Source of the DNA: Adineta steineri
Taxonomy: Eukaryota; Rotifera; Eurotatoria; Adinetida; Adinetidae
Direction: 5' to 3'
NCBI GenBank assembly: GCA_905250115.1
Contig: CAJNOI010000238.1
Span: forward strand, 1 to 64,000
Length of the DNA: 64,000 bases
A program made the position numbers and the translations under genes. The notes under the pieces were generated by a model, which did not search any database, was not told the DNA's origin, and was given only the letters and a program-made list of their open reading frames with translations. Positions 51,120 through 63,560 of this stretch are shown in pieces (position 1 is the stretch's first letter; every line of letters begins with the position of its first letter).

Positions 51120-51635
51120 CAGGCCTCGAAATGGGCCGCCCGACCCAATGGCCCGGCCCGGTCCAACGTGGCCCGGGCCACCTTGAAGAGCCCAACCTTT
51201 TGGGCCGGGCGGGCCTTATCAGTTCGGCCCAGTGAGTCGGGCGGGCCGGGCCTTAGTCGGATGCCCAACTCTATATTATTGTTAAGTTATCAACCAATTC
51301 ATATGAATGATGTCGCTTGTTACTAGTACTTGAATATCATTTAATAAAATCAACCATCAGAATTGGATGATTCACATAATGTCATACCATTACGTAGCTG
51401 TTATTAGTAACAATATACCCGAATTTCTTATGAATTATTTTATATATATATAGTTAAAATTTTTTCTAATTACTGTTGGGCCGGGCCGGGCGGGCCTTAT
51501 CAACTCGGCCCAGTCGATCGGGCGGGCCGGGCAACGTTGAAGCGCCCGACCTTCTGGGCCGGGCGGGCCTTATCAGCTCGGCCCAGTAAATCGGGCGGGC
51601 CGGGCCACGAAAAAGTGGCCCGATTTCGAGGCCTG
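51120..51635. mobile_element. hAT-like MITE inside the PKS ER domain
   Basis: A 516-bp element begins CAGGCCTCGAAAT and ends with the inverse, flanked by an 8-bp target duplication (ATGAACAC at 51112-51119, ATGAACAT at 51636-51643, one mismatch). CAG..CTG ends and 8-bp duplications are typical of hAT transposons. The ends are strikingly GC-rich, with repeated GGGCCGGGC words, around an AT-rich middle. It has no transposase. Reading across the site with one copy of the duplication gives a continuous ER frame, VEVHVHCVGINSRDV, which proves insertion into a once-open exon. Confidence 0.9.
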
Positions 51636-51643
51636 ATGAACAT

Positions 51644-53480
51644 GAACTTCTACCATACCTGGTAACAATTCTTTTTCTCTATCTTCTTCAATCCATGTTA
51701 ATTCAGAAAGAACACGAGATTGTGGTACACAAAGACGGAATGATTTTTGATCAGCATCTCGTTTGGGAATAATAGAAATTTGTTCTAATTTACATTTCTC
51801 TTGTTCATCATTATTTTGTAACATTTCATAATGCCATGTTAAATGTTGAACTTGATTTTGATTTGTATGATTAAGATGGCGGTCAATTTGACAAGTATCA
51901 GTTGAATATCTTGAATTAATCATATATTCTATTAAAGTATGAATAAATATTAATTCATTATTTAATGATGTTTGAAGATCAATAAGTTTTAATCGATGTC
52001 ATTCATATTCAGTTAGTAAAGTTCGTTCAAGACCAATAAATGGTGATGGAATTATATTAAGATTCGAATCATTATTTAATTGAGCATGATCTGTAAGAAC
52101 ATACACAAATGGATGAAAATGTGGTGATAAGTTTTGAATTGTTTGAAGAATACGTGATAATATTCCAGATATAAATTCTTCATTTTGTTTAAATGCTAAA
52201 TCATCATTATTTTCATTCAATGATACTTGATCAAGTTATCATGCAAAAATAATAGATACTTGTTTATAAGTAGTTAATAGAATTGATATTGAAGAACAAA
52301 TAATACTTAATGTCGAATTTTGAATATAAAATTTGTTTTTATTATTTTGATCGTCTTTAGTAAATATTAACTATGTTTGATTTATTCTTTCATCAAGTCT
52401 TTGTAATACTTCCTTTGATATTATTTTTTTATAAATAATCAATGTAGTTTCATATTGATTTAATAAAATTAAATCCTTAAATTTGTTCTAATAATGTTTT
52501 CCATTGTTGAATATTATTTAATACACGATTATTATCATCATCATCATCAGATGACCACTATTGATCAATAAAACCAAAAATATGATGAAAATAATGAGAA
52601 ATATGAACTATTTTAAGTAATTAAAGAATTCTTTTTTGTTAAGTCTTGATTACATTGAAGATGATTAGAAGAAAAAATAATATCAAATGATGCTATTGGT
52701 ATTTTTTCAAATGTTTTATTATCATATAAATCAATTGTTTCATCATAAATAATAGATAAATTTTTTGTTTGATTATTTATATGTGTATTAAATGTTTGTT
52801 GAGTATTTGCAAATTGTATTGAATCAGAATCAGCATAATGTAAATCAATTAATAAAAAGATCAAGAATAGGTAAAATATCTGAACAATCACTATCATTTA
52901 ACCAAAATATACGTCATCGATAATTTTCAAATGAATTATCTTTAGTTTGTTCATATTGTAATTGTAAATGTTGACAAATCGAATGAAAAATTTGTTGTGT
53001 TTTAGTTGCACTTAGAAGAGTTTTAACTTGTTGAAAAGTTTCTCCAATTTCCTCATCACCAACAAATATATCTAATCCATTTTTTTCTCCACTAAAAATA
53101 TCTTTTAAATGTAAACCATGTTTATTTAATATGATTAAAAATGGTTTTAAACGAGGAGAACGTTCAATTAATTGAATAAGACGAAGTTGTGTTGAATGCC
53201 ATGTTACTCCTTCATGTAAAGTTGAAACAAGAGAACGACATACATTTAATAATGGATGATGTTGTTTATTTAAATCAAGATCTTTAATTGCCATCTGAGC
53301 ATAATAAGCAGCTAATTCATTAAATGGTTCTATTGATTCAATTAAATCTTGATTATTAATAGAATTAAGTTCGTTATTAAGAATTTGATTAGGTGATAGA
53401 AGTAAATGTGATATATCTTTTATTATTGGTGAATCAGTCCATACTCTTTTCATACAATAATCTTTTATAATTGTATTTAA
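51644..53480 (-). pseudogene. PKS central region between DH and ER
   Basis: Low-similarity stretch between DH and ER, where reducing PKSs carry a methyltransferase or pseudo-methyltransferase. Visible pieces include RIFWLNDSDCSDILPILDL, SFDIIFSSNHLQ and LERTLLTEYE-HRLKLIDLQ, with TGA at the Trp position at 51999. Two adjacent stops (TGA TAA) follow IIFA near 52.24 kb, reading as Trp-Gln by context. I cannot see a clear S-adenosylmethionine motif, so the methyltransferase label is only positional. Confidence 0.6.
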
Positions 53481-53539
53481 ATATGTTTTTTAATCAGTAT
53501 TAGGTAAATCAGTTGTTAGATTTCATTTATCATCAATTG

Positions 53540-54930
53540 TTTTTTCCATTCACCCATCGACCAGATTGTATACGTTGAATTTGTTGAATATCAACACCTT
53601 CTAATGTAAATATTGGTTCTTCTATTTTATTACCCATTGGAAATATCCATAAATCAAGATTATATATTTCTTCTTGACCTATACCACATATATTATCATG
53701 ACAGAGTACACGTACTTCGACATTTGTTGATTGATTCATTTTTGTTTTAATTTTACTTGAATAAATAAATTTTTGGATACGTACTGGAAGAAATGTTGTG
53801 TCAATACCTGGTAATAAAACTAGAAATGGATGTAAAGAAGAATCCATTATAGATGGATGAAGTAAATAAAAAGATAAAGAATCATTATCATCATGATCAT
53901 TTGATAATTCAGATATAACTGTAGTTGAAGTACCACGTAATGTTTTTATTTTTTTGAAAACTAGATCCATATTGATAAGCACTTGTTATATCTTGTGTTG
54001 TCCATCTATCAGGTATTGTTAATGATTTTGTTGTTTAGAATCTATTTCAATTTTACTTTGAACATGTAAAGTAAATTTATTTAATGAATATTTATTAAGA
54101 TTATCTTGATTACAAAATATAATATATCATTGACGTATTGGCATAATTATTAGTGTAAATACTTCAATTAACTTATGTTTATTAAGAATAAGTGCTTTAA
54201 CAAATTTAACATCTTCAAAACTAATTGTTGGTTGTTTTTGATCATCTTTTGATGAGAGTAATTGATGACAAGCAGCTGTTGCAAGTTCAAGATAAGCAAC
54301 AGCTGGAAAAAGAATTGCATCTTGAATTTTATGATCTTTTAAAAAAGAATGTTGTGGTAAATTAATATTAATAAGACTTTTCTATGTTGCACTTGTTTGT
54401 TCATTTTCTTTTCTTTTTAATGTTAGAAGAATAAGTGGTGGTGATGATTGTTGCTGGTTTGTTAATTCATAACATTCACGAGTTGATTTTACTAAAACTG
54501 GATGTGGTGAAGTTTCGAGAAAAACATTTTTTGCTTCATCTTTTATAATTAATGTTATAGCATCATAAAATCGAACAGTTTTTTCATACATTTGACTATC
54601 CAGTGGCATATTATCATCAGTAACACTTGAATAAAGTTTTGCTTTTGCACATACTGCGATATAATCTTAAAAAAAAATAAAATTTCAATATAAAATAAAA
54701 TATAGTAATATTCTTACTGTTTTCAGATGTTTCTTGTTGTTCTCCAGCATTTTCTTTCACGCAATTAATTCAATTTCCTCGATTGCATGATATTAAAACT
54801 TCTATATGATCACCTTGTAAGGTTACATCATAAAATATAGGGTGCAAATGAATAAATATCAGGAGGTAATGATGATGTCCAATCATTGATAAAAGCTATA
54901 ATAATTAAGTTTTCTTTTTTATTATACTAA
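53540..54930 (-). pseudogene. PKS acyltransferase end and dehydratase
   Basis: The AT C-terminus is recognisable at 54390-54660 by RFYDAITLI and FLETSPHPVLVKS. DH follows with LPQHSFLKDHKIQDAILFPA, the His of the DHxxxG-like N-terminal hotdog motif, and YQYGSSFQ. Stops lie at the Trp/Gln-like positions GN-INC (TGA), SAT-KSL (TAG), IRQ-YII (TGA) and QNH-Q (TAA). Single-base shifts near 54.02 and 53.95 kb lie in A-rich runs. A small intron lies at about 54665-54720. Confidence 0.75.
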
Positions 54931-55154
54931 AATATAAAATAAATTATATTACCTCGAAAAAGTTTTTTTGTTCAAATACAAAACACACTTAAGTTTTGTT
55001 CGCTGCAATATCAACAGTCCATATTTGAATTGAATTTCATATATGAGGATAATATATATGAATAGTCATCTTGATAGAAATATATGAAACAATTTTATTT
55101 CACAAAATAAAATTGGTGATGAATATCTATAACACAAAAAATATGTTATTACCT

Positions 55155-55570
55155 ATATGTACATTGAAAATGATTTTGAATGAATATGAAATATGATTTT
55201 TCTATAGCGTATATGAAGGAGAGTCTTGTTTACTTGTATACACTTTATAAATAGTTATCGATGATTATAAAATACAATCATCCTTGTTATGACGTGTTTC
55301 AAGGAGACACATTCGTACTCGTATGCATATTAGAGGTAATTATAGATGATTTTAAAAAATAATTTTTTTTATGATGGGTATGGCGAAGATAAATTATTCC
55401 TTGTATGCTCATTAAAAAGAATTTCGAATGATTTTAAAATATGATATTTTTTATGGCGTATATCAAAAAGATAGATTCTTATCTGTATGTACATTAAAAG
55501 TAATTACTAATGATTCTAAAATATAATCATTTGGTGTGACAGGTAAGAAGGAGAATGAAAAAAAATCACT
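55155..55570. repeat. Degenerate tandem array, unit about 82 bp, five copies
   Basis: Units begin near 55155, 55236, 55321, 55403 and 55485, each starting GTATG(x)(x)CATTA or a variant and containing AATGATTxTAAAATATAATCAT-like and GTAT..AAGGAGA-like words. Copies differ at many positions. The array lies between the truncated PKS 5' end and the right direct repeat, and carries no coding content. Confidence 0.7.
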
Positions 55571-57221
55571 TAATTGATTTTACAAAATGTAATCTATTCA
55601 AGATGTTTTCACCACCATGAACAAGACTGATGTTTTCATATATTCTTATTATACAATATCAATTTGAAAAGCAGTTATAGAGAATGAAAAATGATATTCT
55701 AGCGGTGCTCATATGTATTCACCCGTAAATTTCTATTTGTTTTTGAGAATACGATATTCAAAAAAATAAAAGTAATAACATCTGTTTTCAAATTATAAAA
55801 TCGAAATCGAATACATACAGGCACGTCTAAAAATTCGCATTTTATTGAGCAATTGGAACATCTTCTATAAATCTTTCTAAAATAGATATAATCGAATTAA
55901 ATGATGATAATTGTACAATAATTTAAATGGTTAATTGAATTACTTATATAATTTAATAACAATTTTTGGAGTGTCCGTTACGTTTCATAATCAGATGCTT
56001 AAATATGAAAAACGGTTGTTCTTCTAAAATAAAAATAAATAATATAAGGACAAAGAGTAATAAAAAGTATTAACTTCAGTAATATTCTCTTTATCTAAAT
56101 ATTTATTTCTATCAAAAATTCAGATTAATATGCATCAGTCTATTGTTCTGTAAGTGACAGACAGATTATCAAAAGACACGAATAAATGAGATTATAACTG
56201 TTTAAAGAAAGCAACTTTAAAAACTTTGAGTTTTTTATCCAAGGTATCTTTTATCTTAATACCATTAGAATGTAAAAGCTAATTATTATTTGTATGCAAA
56301 TCTGCCCTCTATAATATGTATTACTCTAACTCGATACAACTATCAACTTTCTATTCTCCAAACATATCGAAGAGAGATAAAAAAAAGACAAGTCAAGGAG
56401 AGGAAGAGACTAGAGAGAGAGCGAAGGTGAAAGACATCGATAAAAATGCACGGAGAGAGAAAATATATCGAGAGGAAAGAAAGAAGAAACAGGTAGTAGG
56501 GGAGAAAAAGAGCACGTGTTAGTGAAATAGACAAAAGGATGTCCGCCAACTTTTTTGGGCACAACTGTACACTTAAGTTTTCGTTTTAGTTTATTTTTCT
56601 TTAAATAAACTGTACCGTAATAACAAAGATTTTATGTAAACAAACAAATTCTTTTATATAAAAAAAAAGAAAATTAATCTGTTATTTATTAATTATATCA
56701 TAATGTTTTTGTCATCGTTGAATATATCTAGAGAATATCTTTTAATTTTGTTAATCATTGTGAAGAAAAAAGAACTGTGATACTTCGAAATCTATTGCTA
56801 TAGAAAATTAAAAGATTCATTTAAAAAAACGCGAAATATTTTTTAAACGATTTAATATTAAATTCCATTAAATTATTTTGAAAATAAGAATGAAATATTA
56901 TTTCTATTGATAATATACTCAACCATACGTTCGTTGATTCTCAAATATTTTCATATCAAAATAAAATCAATAAAAACATAAAGCATAACATTGACATATA
57001 ATTTAATAGGCTTTTTCAATATGTTTATTTTCTTATGATTTAATATTTATTGAAAAAGTTTATTTTATATATATTGATGTTTCATAAAATTCTGTTTTAT
57101 ATAGTCTTGATGAAAATAGATGTACAATAAAACTAATCATTTGTAAAAAATAAAATATCCTTGTCATCATAATCATAATTAAGTAGATGATAAATTTCTA
57201 TAAAATTATTTTTGATTATTA
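55571..57221. other. AT-rich DNA upstream of the PKS remnant, no gene seen
   Basis: Long A/T runs and a GA-rich low-complexity patch at about 56370-56520 produce small frames on both strands that look like nothing known. No ketosynthase or acyltransferase sequence is present, so the PKS is 5'-truncated in this window. Confidence 0.6.
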
Positions 57222-57276
57222 GAGGGTGTGGGTGAGGGTATCGTGTGGGTACGGGTGTGAGTGTGGGTGTGGCTAA
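57222..57276. repeat. Interstitial telomere-like G/T-rich tract
   Basis: About 55 bp made of TGTGGG-like words (GGTGTGGGTGAGGG.., GTGAGTGTGGGTGTGG) with little A or C. TGTGGG is, as I recall, the telomeric repeat of bdelloid rotifers. It lies about 100 bp inside the right direct repeat, at the edge of the inserted PKS segment. Confidence 0.6.
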
Positions 57277-57372
57277 AGATATAAAAATTAAAATATATAT
57301 GACCTTCAAAATTTTTTATTCTAAAAAGTATTAATTCCAGTTTGAAAAAAAAACGTTCATTACTTGTAATAG

Positions 57373-57492
57373 ATGTGTCTTAGTCACACATATCATGGTA
57401 TGATCACTATCTTATCTTCTACTTTTTTTCAGTTTATGAGTATTATTACAAAGTTCTAATATATCAAAATGTCGTGAACAATTCAGATCGGA
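57373..57492. repeat. Right direct repeat flanking the PKS insertion
   Basis: About 120 bp related to 48035-48168 in the same orientation. It lies about 60 bp inside the donor-side end of the BLTP1 intron (donor GTAAGT, exon end 57553). The two copies bracket about 9.2 kb containing the PKS remnant. Confidence 0.75.
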
Positions 57493-57552
57493 AATACCAT
57501 CTCGTCTGTCTAGTAGGTAAGCGTAATACTTTGATAATTTCTTTTAACTTAC

Positions 57553-60500
57553 ATCAGTTGATTGTTTTCTTTTTGATTTATGTTTTGATGAAGCTCTTGT
57601 TGTTTGCGCTTTATCAATTTGTATCATTATTGTTAAAATATGTATACGTTGTTGTTCTTGTTGTTTAGCTGCATTATTAATTAATTTAAAACATACATGT
57701 TTTAAACCAAATTCATTCGTAACAAATCCGACATTTGTTTTATTATTATCAAGTGGAAAATGTGTTTGTATATGATTTGGTAAACGAAATTATAATCGAC
57801 AACGTTGTGATTGTATCGCATGAGTATTAGTATTTTCAAATCGACGAAATTGTTCTGTTATTAATTGAATTTTAAAAACATCAGCTGTTGATTGATCACA
57901 ATTAGATAAAATTGTTTCCATTTGTATTTGTTTACACGAAAGTGGAAATAATGATATTGTAACAATATCAACATGTGTACGTAACTCAGTTAATTGAATA
58001 TTATCTTTAGCTAAACCAACTTGTAATAAACAAACATTTATTTTAAATAATTGTAAAGATATTTTTGTTGCTGATAAATCTACTGATGTTATAGAAGGAT
58101 TTGATTTTGTTTTTGCTTGAATATGAAGACCACCAAGAATAGATATTGGATGAATATCATATGTTTTCCATTTTTCAATATATGTTGTTAAACTTTCAAG
58201 CATAAGTGGTGTTAAAAGAATATTAAATGCTCCGATAAATCGAAGACATACTTCTCTTTCTGTAGCAATTATATCTGATGCATTTACTGGTGATATTGTT
58301 TGAGCAATTGAAAGACGTGGCCGAGAATTTGCTGTTGTTGTTGATGATGATGTTTGTGATTGAGATTGTTATTGTTGAGATGGTGGTTGTCGAGATTATG
58401 GAGTAGTAAATGACTGTGAAGATGGAGACATTTCAGATAAATATGAGCAACAAAAACTTTGAGATACACAATTAAAATCAAGTATTGGACGAGGATCAAT
58501 TTGATCTTGTTGAATATTTAGTAGGAATGTAGCAATACTGGACCGTGTTGAAGAACAATAATGAAATAAATAACGAATATATATTATGCATAAAAGAGTC
58601 GATTTTGGTATACGCATTTTCATTTGATTACGTAAACTTATCCATGAAGAACTAGGAAGAGATGGTTGTAGTACAGTATTATATTCCATGTTTGATGCAG
58701 TTCCCTAAAAGATAGAAAAATTTCTATTATATCTCATCTTTAAACAAATTATTCAATTCTTAATATTTGAAAAATCTGAATATACTTTTTTACTGTATTT
58801 AGCTATGTATAATATGAATCGAAAAAATCGAGATAATTCTTTTTTGAAAGGCTTAAAATCGAAATTCATCAGTCTAGTTTGTTTCCTATATAAAATAAGT
58901 AGCTCAAAGTTAGTTAGTATATGAAATAGTAGAAAAAATAAGTAATGTTGATTTTTGTAATTATGACTATCTCACTAAATAAATAAATCTAATATCGCAG
59001 AACAAAAAAACTATGATTGATTTTTCTTTCAAATGATATACATACTTTTTGAGGTAGAAAAGTTGTACTATTTCTTGTTTGTTGTCTTCGTAGTATTTCT
59101 TCTAATGCTGTTAATGAATCAATTGATAATGAACGTGATGAATTTGTTGATAGATTTTATTTATTACCAATTGATGTTAAAAATAGATTTAAATCTGAAT
59201 GTATTGATGATAAAGTTAATGATTGTTGTTGCATTATAGTTAATGATGATATTGGTGATGATTCCGTAATATTATTTGTATTATTATTTAAAGTTGAATT
59301 TAAACTTGTTTGACTTGCACTTGTTAATGATAAATGTTGATTAGATGTTAAATAATCATCACTTCCTGGTTTTTGAGGTGATGAAACGATATTTATATTA
59401 TTTAATAGTATTGAAGATGATGAACGTTTATGTTCATTTCATTCAATAATTGATTTATGTTTTAAATTCATTAATAAATTAGTACGTGATAATGAATATA
59501 AATCTGTTGGTACACTACGTTATAATGGATTATCATTTATATTTTGATGTTGTTCATTAGATTGTTTATGTTGTCCACAAACATCAAATGGATAAAAAGT
59601 TTCTTCATCATCTAATTCATGATGAAATCGATTAACATGTTCAGATATAAAATGTGAATGTAAAACATGTAAATCCGGACGGAATAATGAACGACCAAAT
59701 AATGATTGTTCACTAAGACGAAATGTACTTTTAAAAAATTGTTCACCTTGTACAAGTGTATAATAATTTGTTGAACCACCAAGACATGCACATGATAATA
59801 TATTAGAATTGGTTGCTGAACCAACATAAGATGGATGGTTTAGATTTATTGATATTGTTGGAATATTTAATGTTTGTTAAAATTTAGGATTATAAAGAAA
59901 ATGAAATGGTTGGGAATGTTGATCATGTCGACGAAGAAATTCTAATTGTTCATTTATTGTAGCAGGTGTTGGTGGATGACATTCAAATTTTGCATTAATA
60001 CGTAATTCAGGAACACTTATTGAACCAGCTTTTAACCATGAGCCAGGATAAAGACGTAATAATTGTCGAATTTGTATTGTACCAACTTTTAAAGTTAAAC
60101 TTTCATTACATAATGATGTATGTATATCACACATACATAGATGAATAGGTGCTATCCAAAACAACAAAATTATGAAAGATGAAGAAGTAGACAGAATATT
60201 TCTTACTTGAATATTAACAGCATTTTCAACTTCAATGAGATTAAGATCAATTGAATCTAAACTAAATCTAAGTACATCATATTTAAGTTTTTCAGTCCAT
60301 TTTGCTTTATCAATATATGGTGAACGAGCAAGAGTATATATTCATCTTCCATTATTTGCGAATAAAATTTTTAACAAAACCTAAGATTTTTTTCTAACTA
60401 AAAACAATAGAATGATATTATTTATAAAAAAAAGATTTTTTTATTTTTGATATCTTACCTGAATTTTTGTTAAACGAGCTGAGATTTTATCAAGTATAAT

Positions 60501-63190
60501 TTCCATTTACCAAGCATATTCAAGTATTTCACGTTCAGGTGGTAAACCTTCATGCGAAAGCATTGCATGACCACGAATACTTAAACCAGATGATTGAAGA
60601 CATCCAGTAGATAAATGTTGATCTGTTTTATTTCTTTAGATGAAAAAGAAAAGAATTGTTAGAGTTATTCAGAGATCGATAAATATATCATTCATATTTA
60701 TTTAATTAGTAAGATCAAGATACAAATTAGAAGTAATACCTTAGCATGTTGAAATCCGATAATCTCACTTAAATGACTTAGTCTTTAGACTATTTTAATA
60801 ACTAAGTAAATTTGAAAATCATACTATGATGAGGTAAATACTTGAATATCATTGTTTGGGCTTATCTATTTGTTAGTAGATGAGTAATCAAGAGTTTTTG
60901 AGATCATAAATATTTTTCTCAAATAATCTTATTCGAAAATTCTTAATACGAAAGCATTACTAAGTACTAGCCAATGGACCTAATTCGTTTTCTGACATAT
61001 ATCAAAAGATAAGCTGATTTGATGGGTTCAGATGAAAGTTACATTTCTTCTTTGTAGCATGTAAAGAATGTTTAGAGATTCCAATCGAATTTTAAATATA
61101 CTTACAATAATCGAATCTTCGACATAAACATTAATTGGTAGAAAAAATACTTATAATCTTGTTTCATCAAGATCAATTGTCAATTCAAAGCAAAGTCGTT
61201 TACAAAAAGCTATTAGACATGGTTCATCATCCGTATGCTACAATACAAGATTTTATTAAAAGAATCAAATAATTATGTTCATTCACGATTTTTATTCTAG
61301 ATGAAACGGAATGTTTGGATGAATCTAATGGAAAATAAATAAATGAACATATTTTCATAAAATAAGTTAAATTATTAAATACATTAATAATTTGTTTTGA
61401 ATGGATGTTCAGACTTTTACAAATGCAAAAATTTTCTAATTGACCATTAACTAATCAAAAAATAAAAATCTCTACCTTATATTCTATTCGATTTGTTAAA
61501 TTGAAGATTCATGTTAAATATTAATGTATTGTGTTGAACATTAGAATGTTTGTTAATAAAACTTGAACTTGTTTTTTTAAACAGCATGTAATAATAAATG
61601 TTGAGTTTGATAATAAATTAAAATTTATTTCAATTAATTGAAATATTAAAATAAAGAAATTTAGAGTTTTCATCTTGAGTTATATAATTATTGTAAAGAT
61701 CTATTTGAGAATGATAAAGCTTTTAACCAATTTGTTGTTTTTAAAAACCAAACCGAATTTTCCATAAACATTTGTATCTTCTTGTGAATCGTATTTTTTA
61801 GAAATACATTTTGATGATTTTATATGTTTAGTTTCAATTTGTTCTTCATCTTGCTGAGTATTATCAATTTTTTGAATTTGATAAAAAAAATTTCATTAAA
61901 AATTTGATCAATAAATGCATAAGTATTAATTCCATTGGAATCATTCTGTGAATTTAAAGTTCTATTAATTAATGTTACAAATGATAAATATTTTATTAAT
62001 TGATTCATTTTTATCATTTTAAATAAAACGACTCATCGAAAATCTATCAAATGTAAGTCGATGTTGTATAATAGATAAAGATTTTTTATTATCATTTGAA
62101 TCTGTATCCATTTGTAATTTTTCTAAATAAATTAAAATATTTTTATTTGAATATGAATTCATTAGAATAAGTATTTGTGAAGCATTCAATGTAAAATCCG
62201 TTTTATATTCAATTGAATGTTTATCATACTTTTGTAAAATCGATGAAAGAAAACTTGGTTCATTACAAGATGTATCTTTATCTTTTTGTTGTTGTTGATT
62301 TGTTTAAAATGAATTAATTAATGAAGATAATATAAGTTGTAGATATCTATAAAGAAAAAGCAAATTTTGTTTTTGAATTTAATCTATAATAAATGAATAT
62401 TGTTCTTTGGTTTTCCTTTGATAATTAAATGAAGATAAATCAAATGTAATTAAATCATTTCGTTTATTCTCTTCTAAAAGAATATATTCATAACGAGATT
62501 TTATATAAAGATGAATAACATCTTGAGAATATGTGGGTGAGCAGGATAGATATAACATACCCTTCTATTGAACCATTTGATTCAATATCATAAGTTTTTA
62601 TATTTACTGATGCTTCAGTTATTTCAAATAAAATATGTAAAAATTCTTCTGTATGATATGTTAAATCTAATAATGCACATAACAAAATAATATCAATCTT
62701 AAATAAATATTTTAATACAAAATTGAATTAAAGTTGTGTTATTTGATGTCGAGATCAGTTTTAATTTCAATCTGTTTTTCAATATTTTACTTTTCTTCTT
62801 AAAGAATTTTTTGAACAGGTATCATTTTTTCAATTGTTTCATATTGTTCTTTCGTATTTGTTGAATCTTTTTGATTTTTTGATTTTAATTTCTATTAGTT
62901 TTAAAAAATAATATAGAATAAAATAAAATAAAAAAAGAACAAACTTGATTTTGTTTTTGTTGTTTTTGATCAAATGTTTGTGGATATAAAATTGTTTTCA
63001 TTAATTTTAATAAACCAAAAAAATGTGTGTCAGATATTCGATAACTAATCGATGAATTATTACCATTTGCTTTTCTTCTTAAAATAAATAATAAATAATT
63101 ATCTCTCATTTCCTTTTTCACACTAGATATAAGAATCTCATAATATTCCGAAGAATCTCGATATATGCTCAATTTCATAAACATTTAAAG
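57553..63190 (-). pseudogene. BLTP1: BLTP1/KIAA1109 (tweek)-like gene, 5' part, decayed
   Basis: Several exons precede the intron that holds the PKS: roughly 62885-63184, 62488-62690, 61820-62300, 61107-61240, 60459-60640, 60207-60395, 59046-60151 and 57553-58704. BLTP1-like stretches include LSIRGHAMLSHEGLPPERE with LEYAW, PGSWLKAGSISVPELRINAK, RRHDQHSQPFHFL, ILSCACLGGS and FFLPINVYVEDS. In-frame stops include TAA at 59877-59879, 59520-59522, 59157-59159, 58396-58398, 58369-58371 and 57790-57792, and TGA at 59439-59441; all fit Gln or Trp in context. The 59046-60151 frame otherwise stays open for about 1.1 kb. The first several hundred residues of the family are not in the window. Confidence 0.78.
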
Positions 63191-63299
63191 GAAGACATTT
63201 GCTTGGTTATTTTGAATATTATTATCTTACCTCTAGGTATTAAACAAGATGAATGTCTGTTATTTTACTTTTTTCTCAAACTTAAATACGAGACTCCAG

Positions 63300-63560
63300 T
63301 CATATTATGTCATTAATGTAAGATGTAATAATCCTATCGTATTATAAAGTAAATGGATATATCTTTCTGTGCGTTCACCATTTTAACGAACACATGACTG
63401 GGTCACAAGACACTTTTATTTTAGTTTAAAATACGAAAAAGGTCAATGCATATTGTCTTATTGCTTCACTGATTTTAAATATAATAACCCTATCGTATTA
63501 TAAAGTCAATGGATATATCTTTCAATGCACTCACCATTTTAATAATCACATACCGTGATC
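63300..63560. repeat. Tandem duplication, unit about 155 bp
   Basis: The segment CCTATCGTATTATAAAGT plus its flank occurs near 63335 and again near 63490, followed in both by ATGGATATATCTTTC and CACCATTTTAA. It lies upstream of the first recognised BLTP1-like exon. No gene is seen from 63.2 kb to the window end. Confidence 0.7.

Larger units (their letters stand above)
48505..54930 (-). pseudogene. Highly-reducing-type PKS remnant, no ketosynthase
   Basis: A minus-strand PKS runs AT end, DH, central (possible methyltransferase) region, ER, KR, ACP and a short tail, the order of iterative reducing PKSs. The ketosynthase and most of the acyltransferase are missing; upstream DNA to 57.2 kb shows no PKS sequence. 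About 16 in-frame stops occur at apparent Gln or Trp positions. Four frameshifts were seen, near 54.02, 53.95, 53.55 and 52.47 kb. A hAT-like element interrupts the ER. The whole remnant lies inside an intron of the BLTP1-like gene, on the same strand. It cannot make a working enzyme as it stands. Confidence 0.85.

Noticed and set aside
56316..56564. Overlapping small frames on both strands
   Set aside because: They come from a GA-rich low-complexity patch and have no protein-like features.
40209..63190. A reassigned genetic code (TAA/TAG = Gln, TGA = Trp), as in some ciliates
   Set aside because: The NRPS and SET genes in the same window have no such codons in thousands of residues, use CAA and TGG normally, and the affected genes also have frameshifts. 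A code change for part of one chromosome is implausible, though I keep the stop pattern as a finding.
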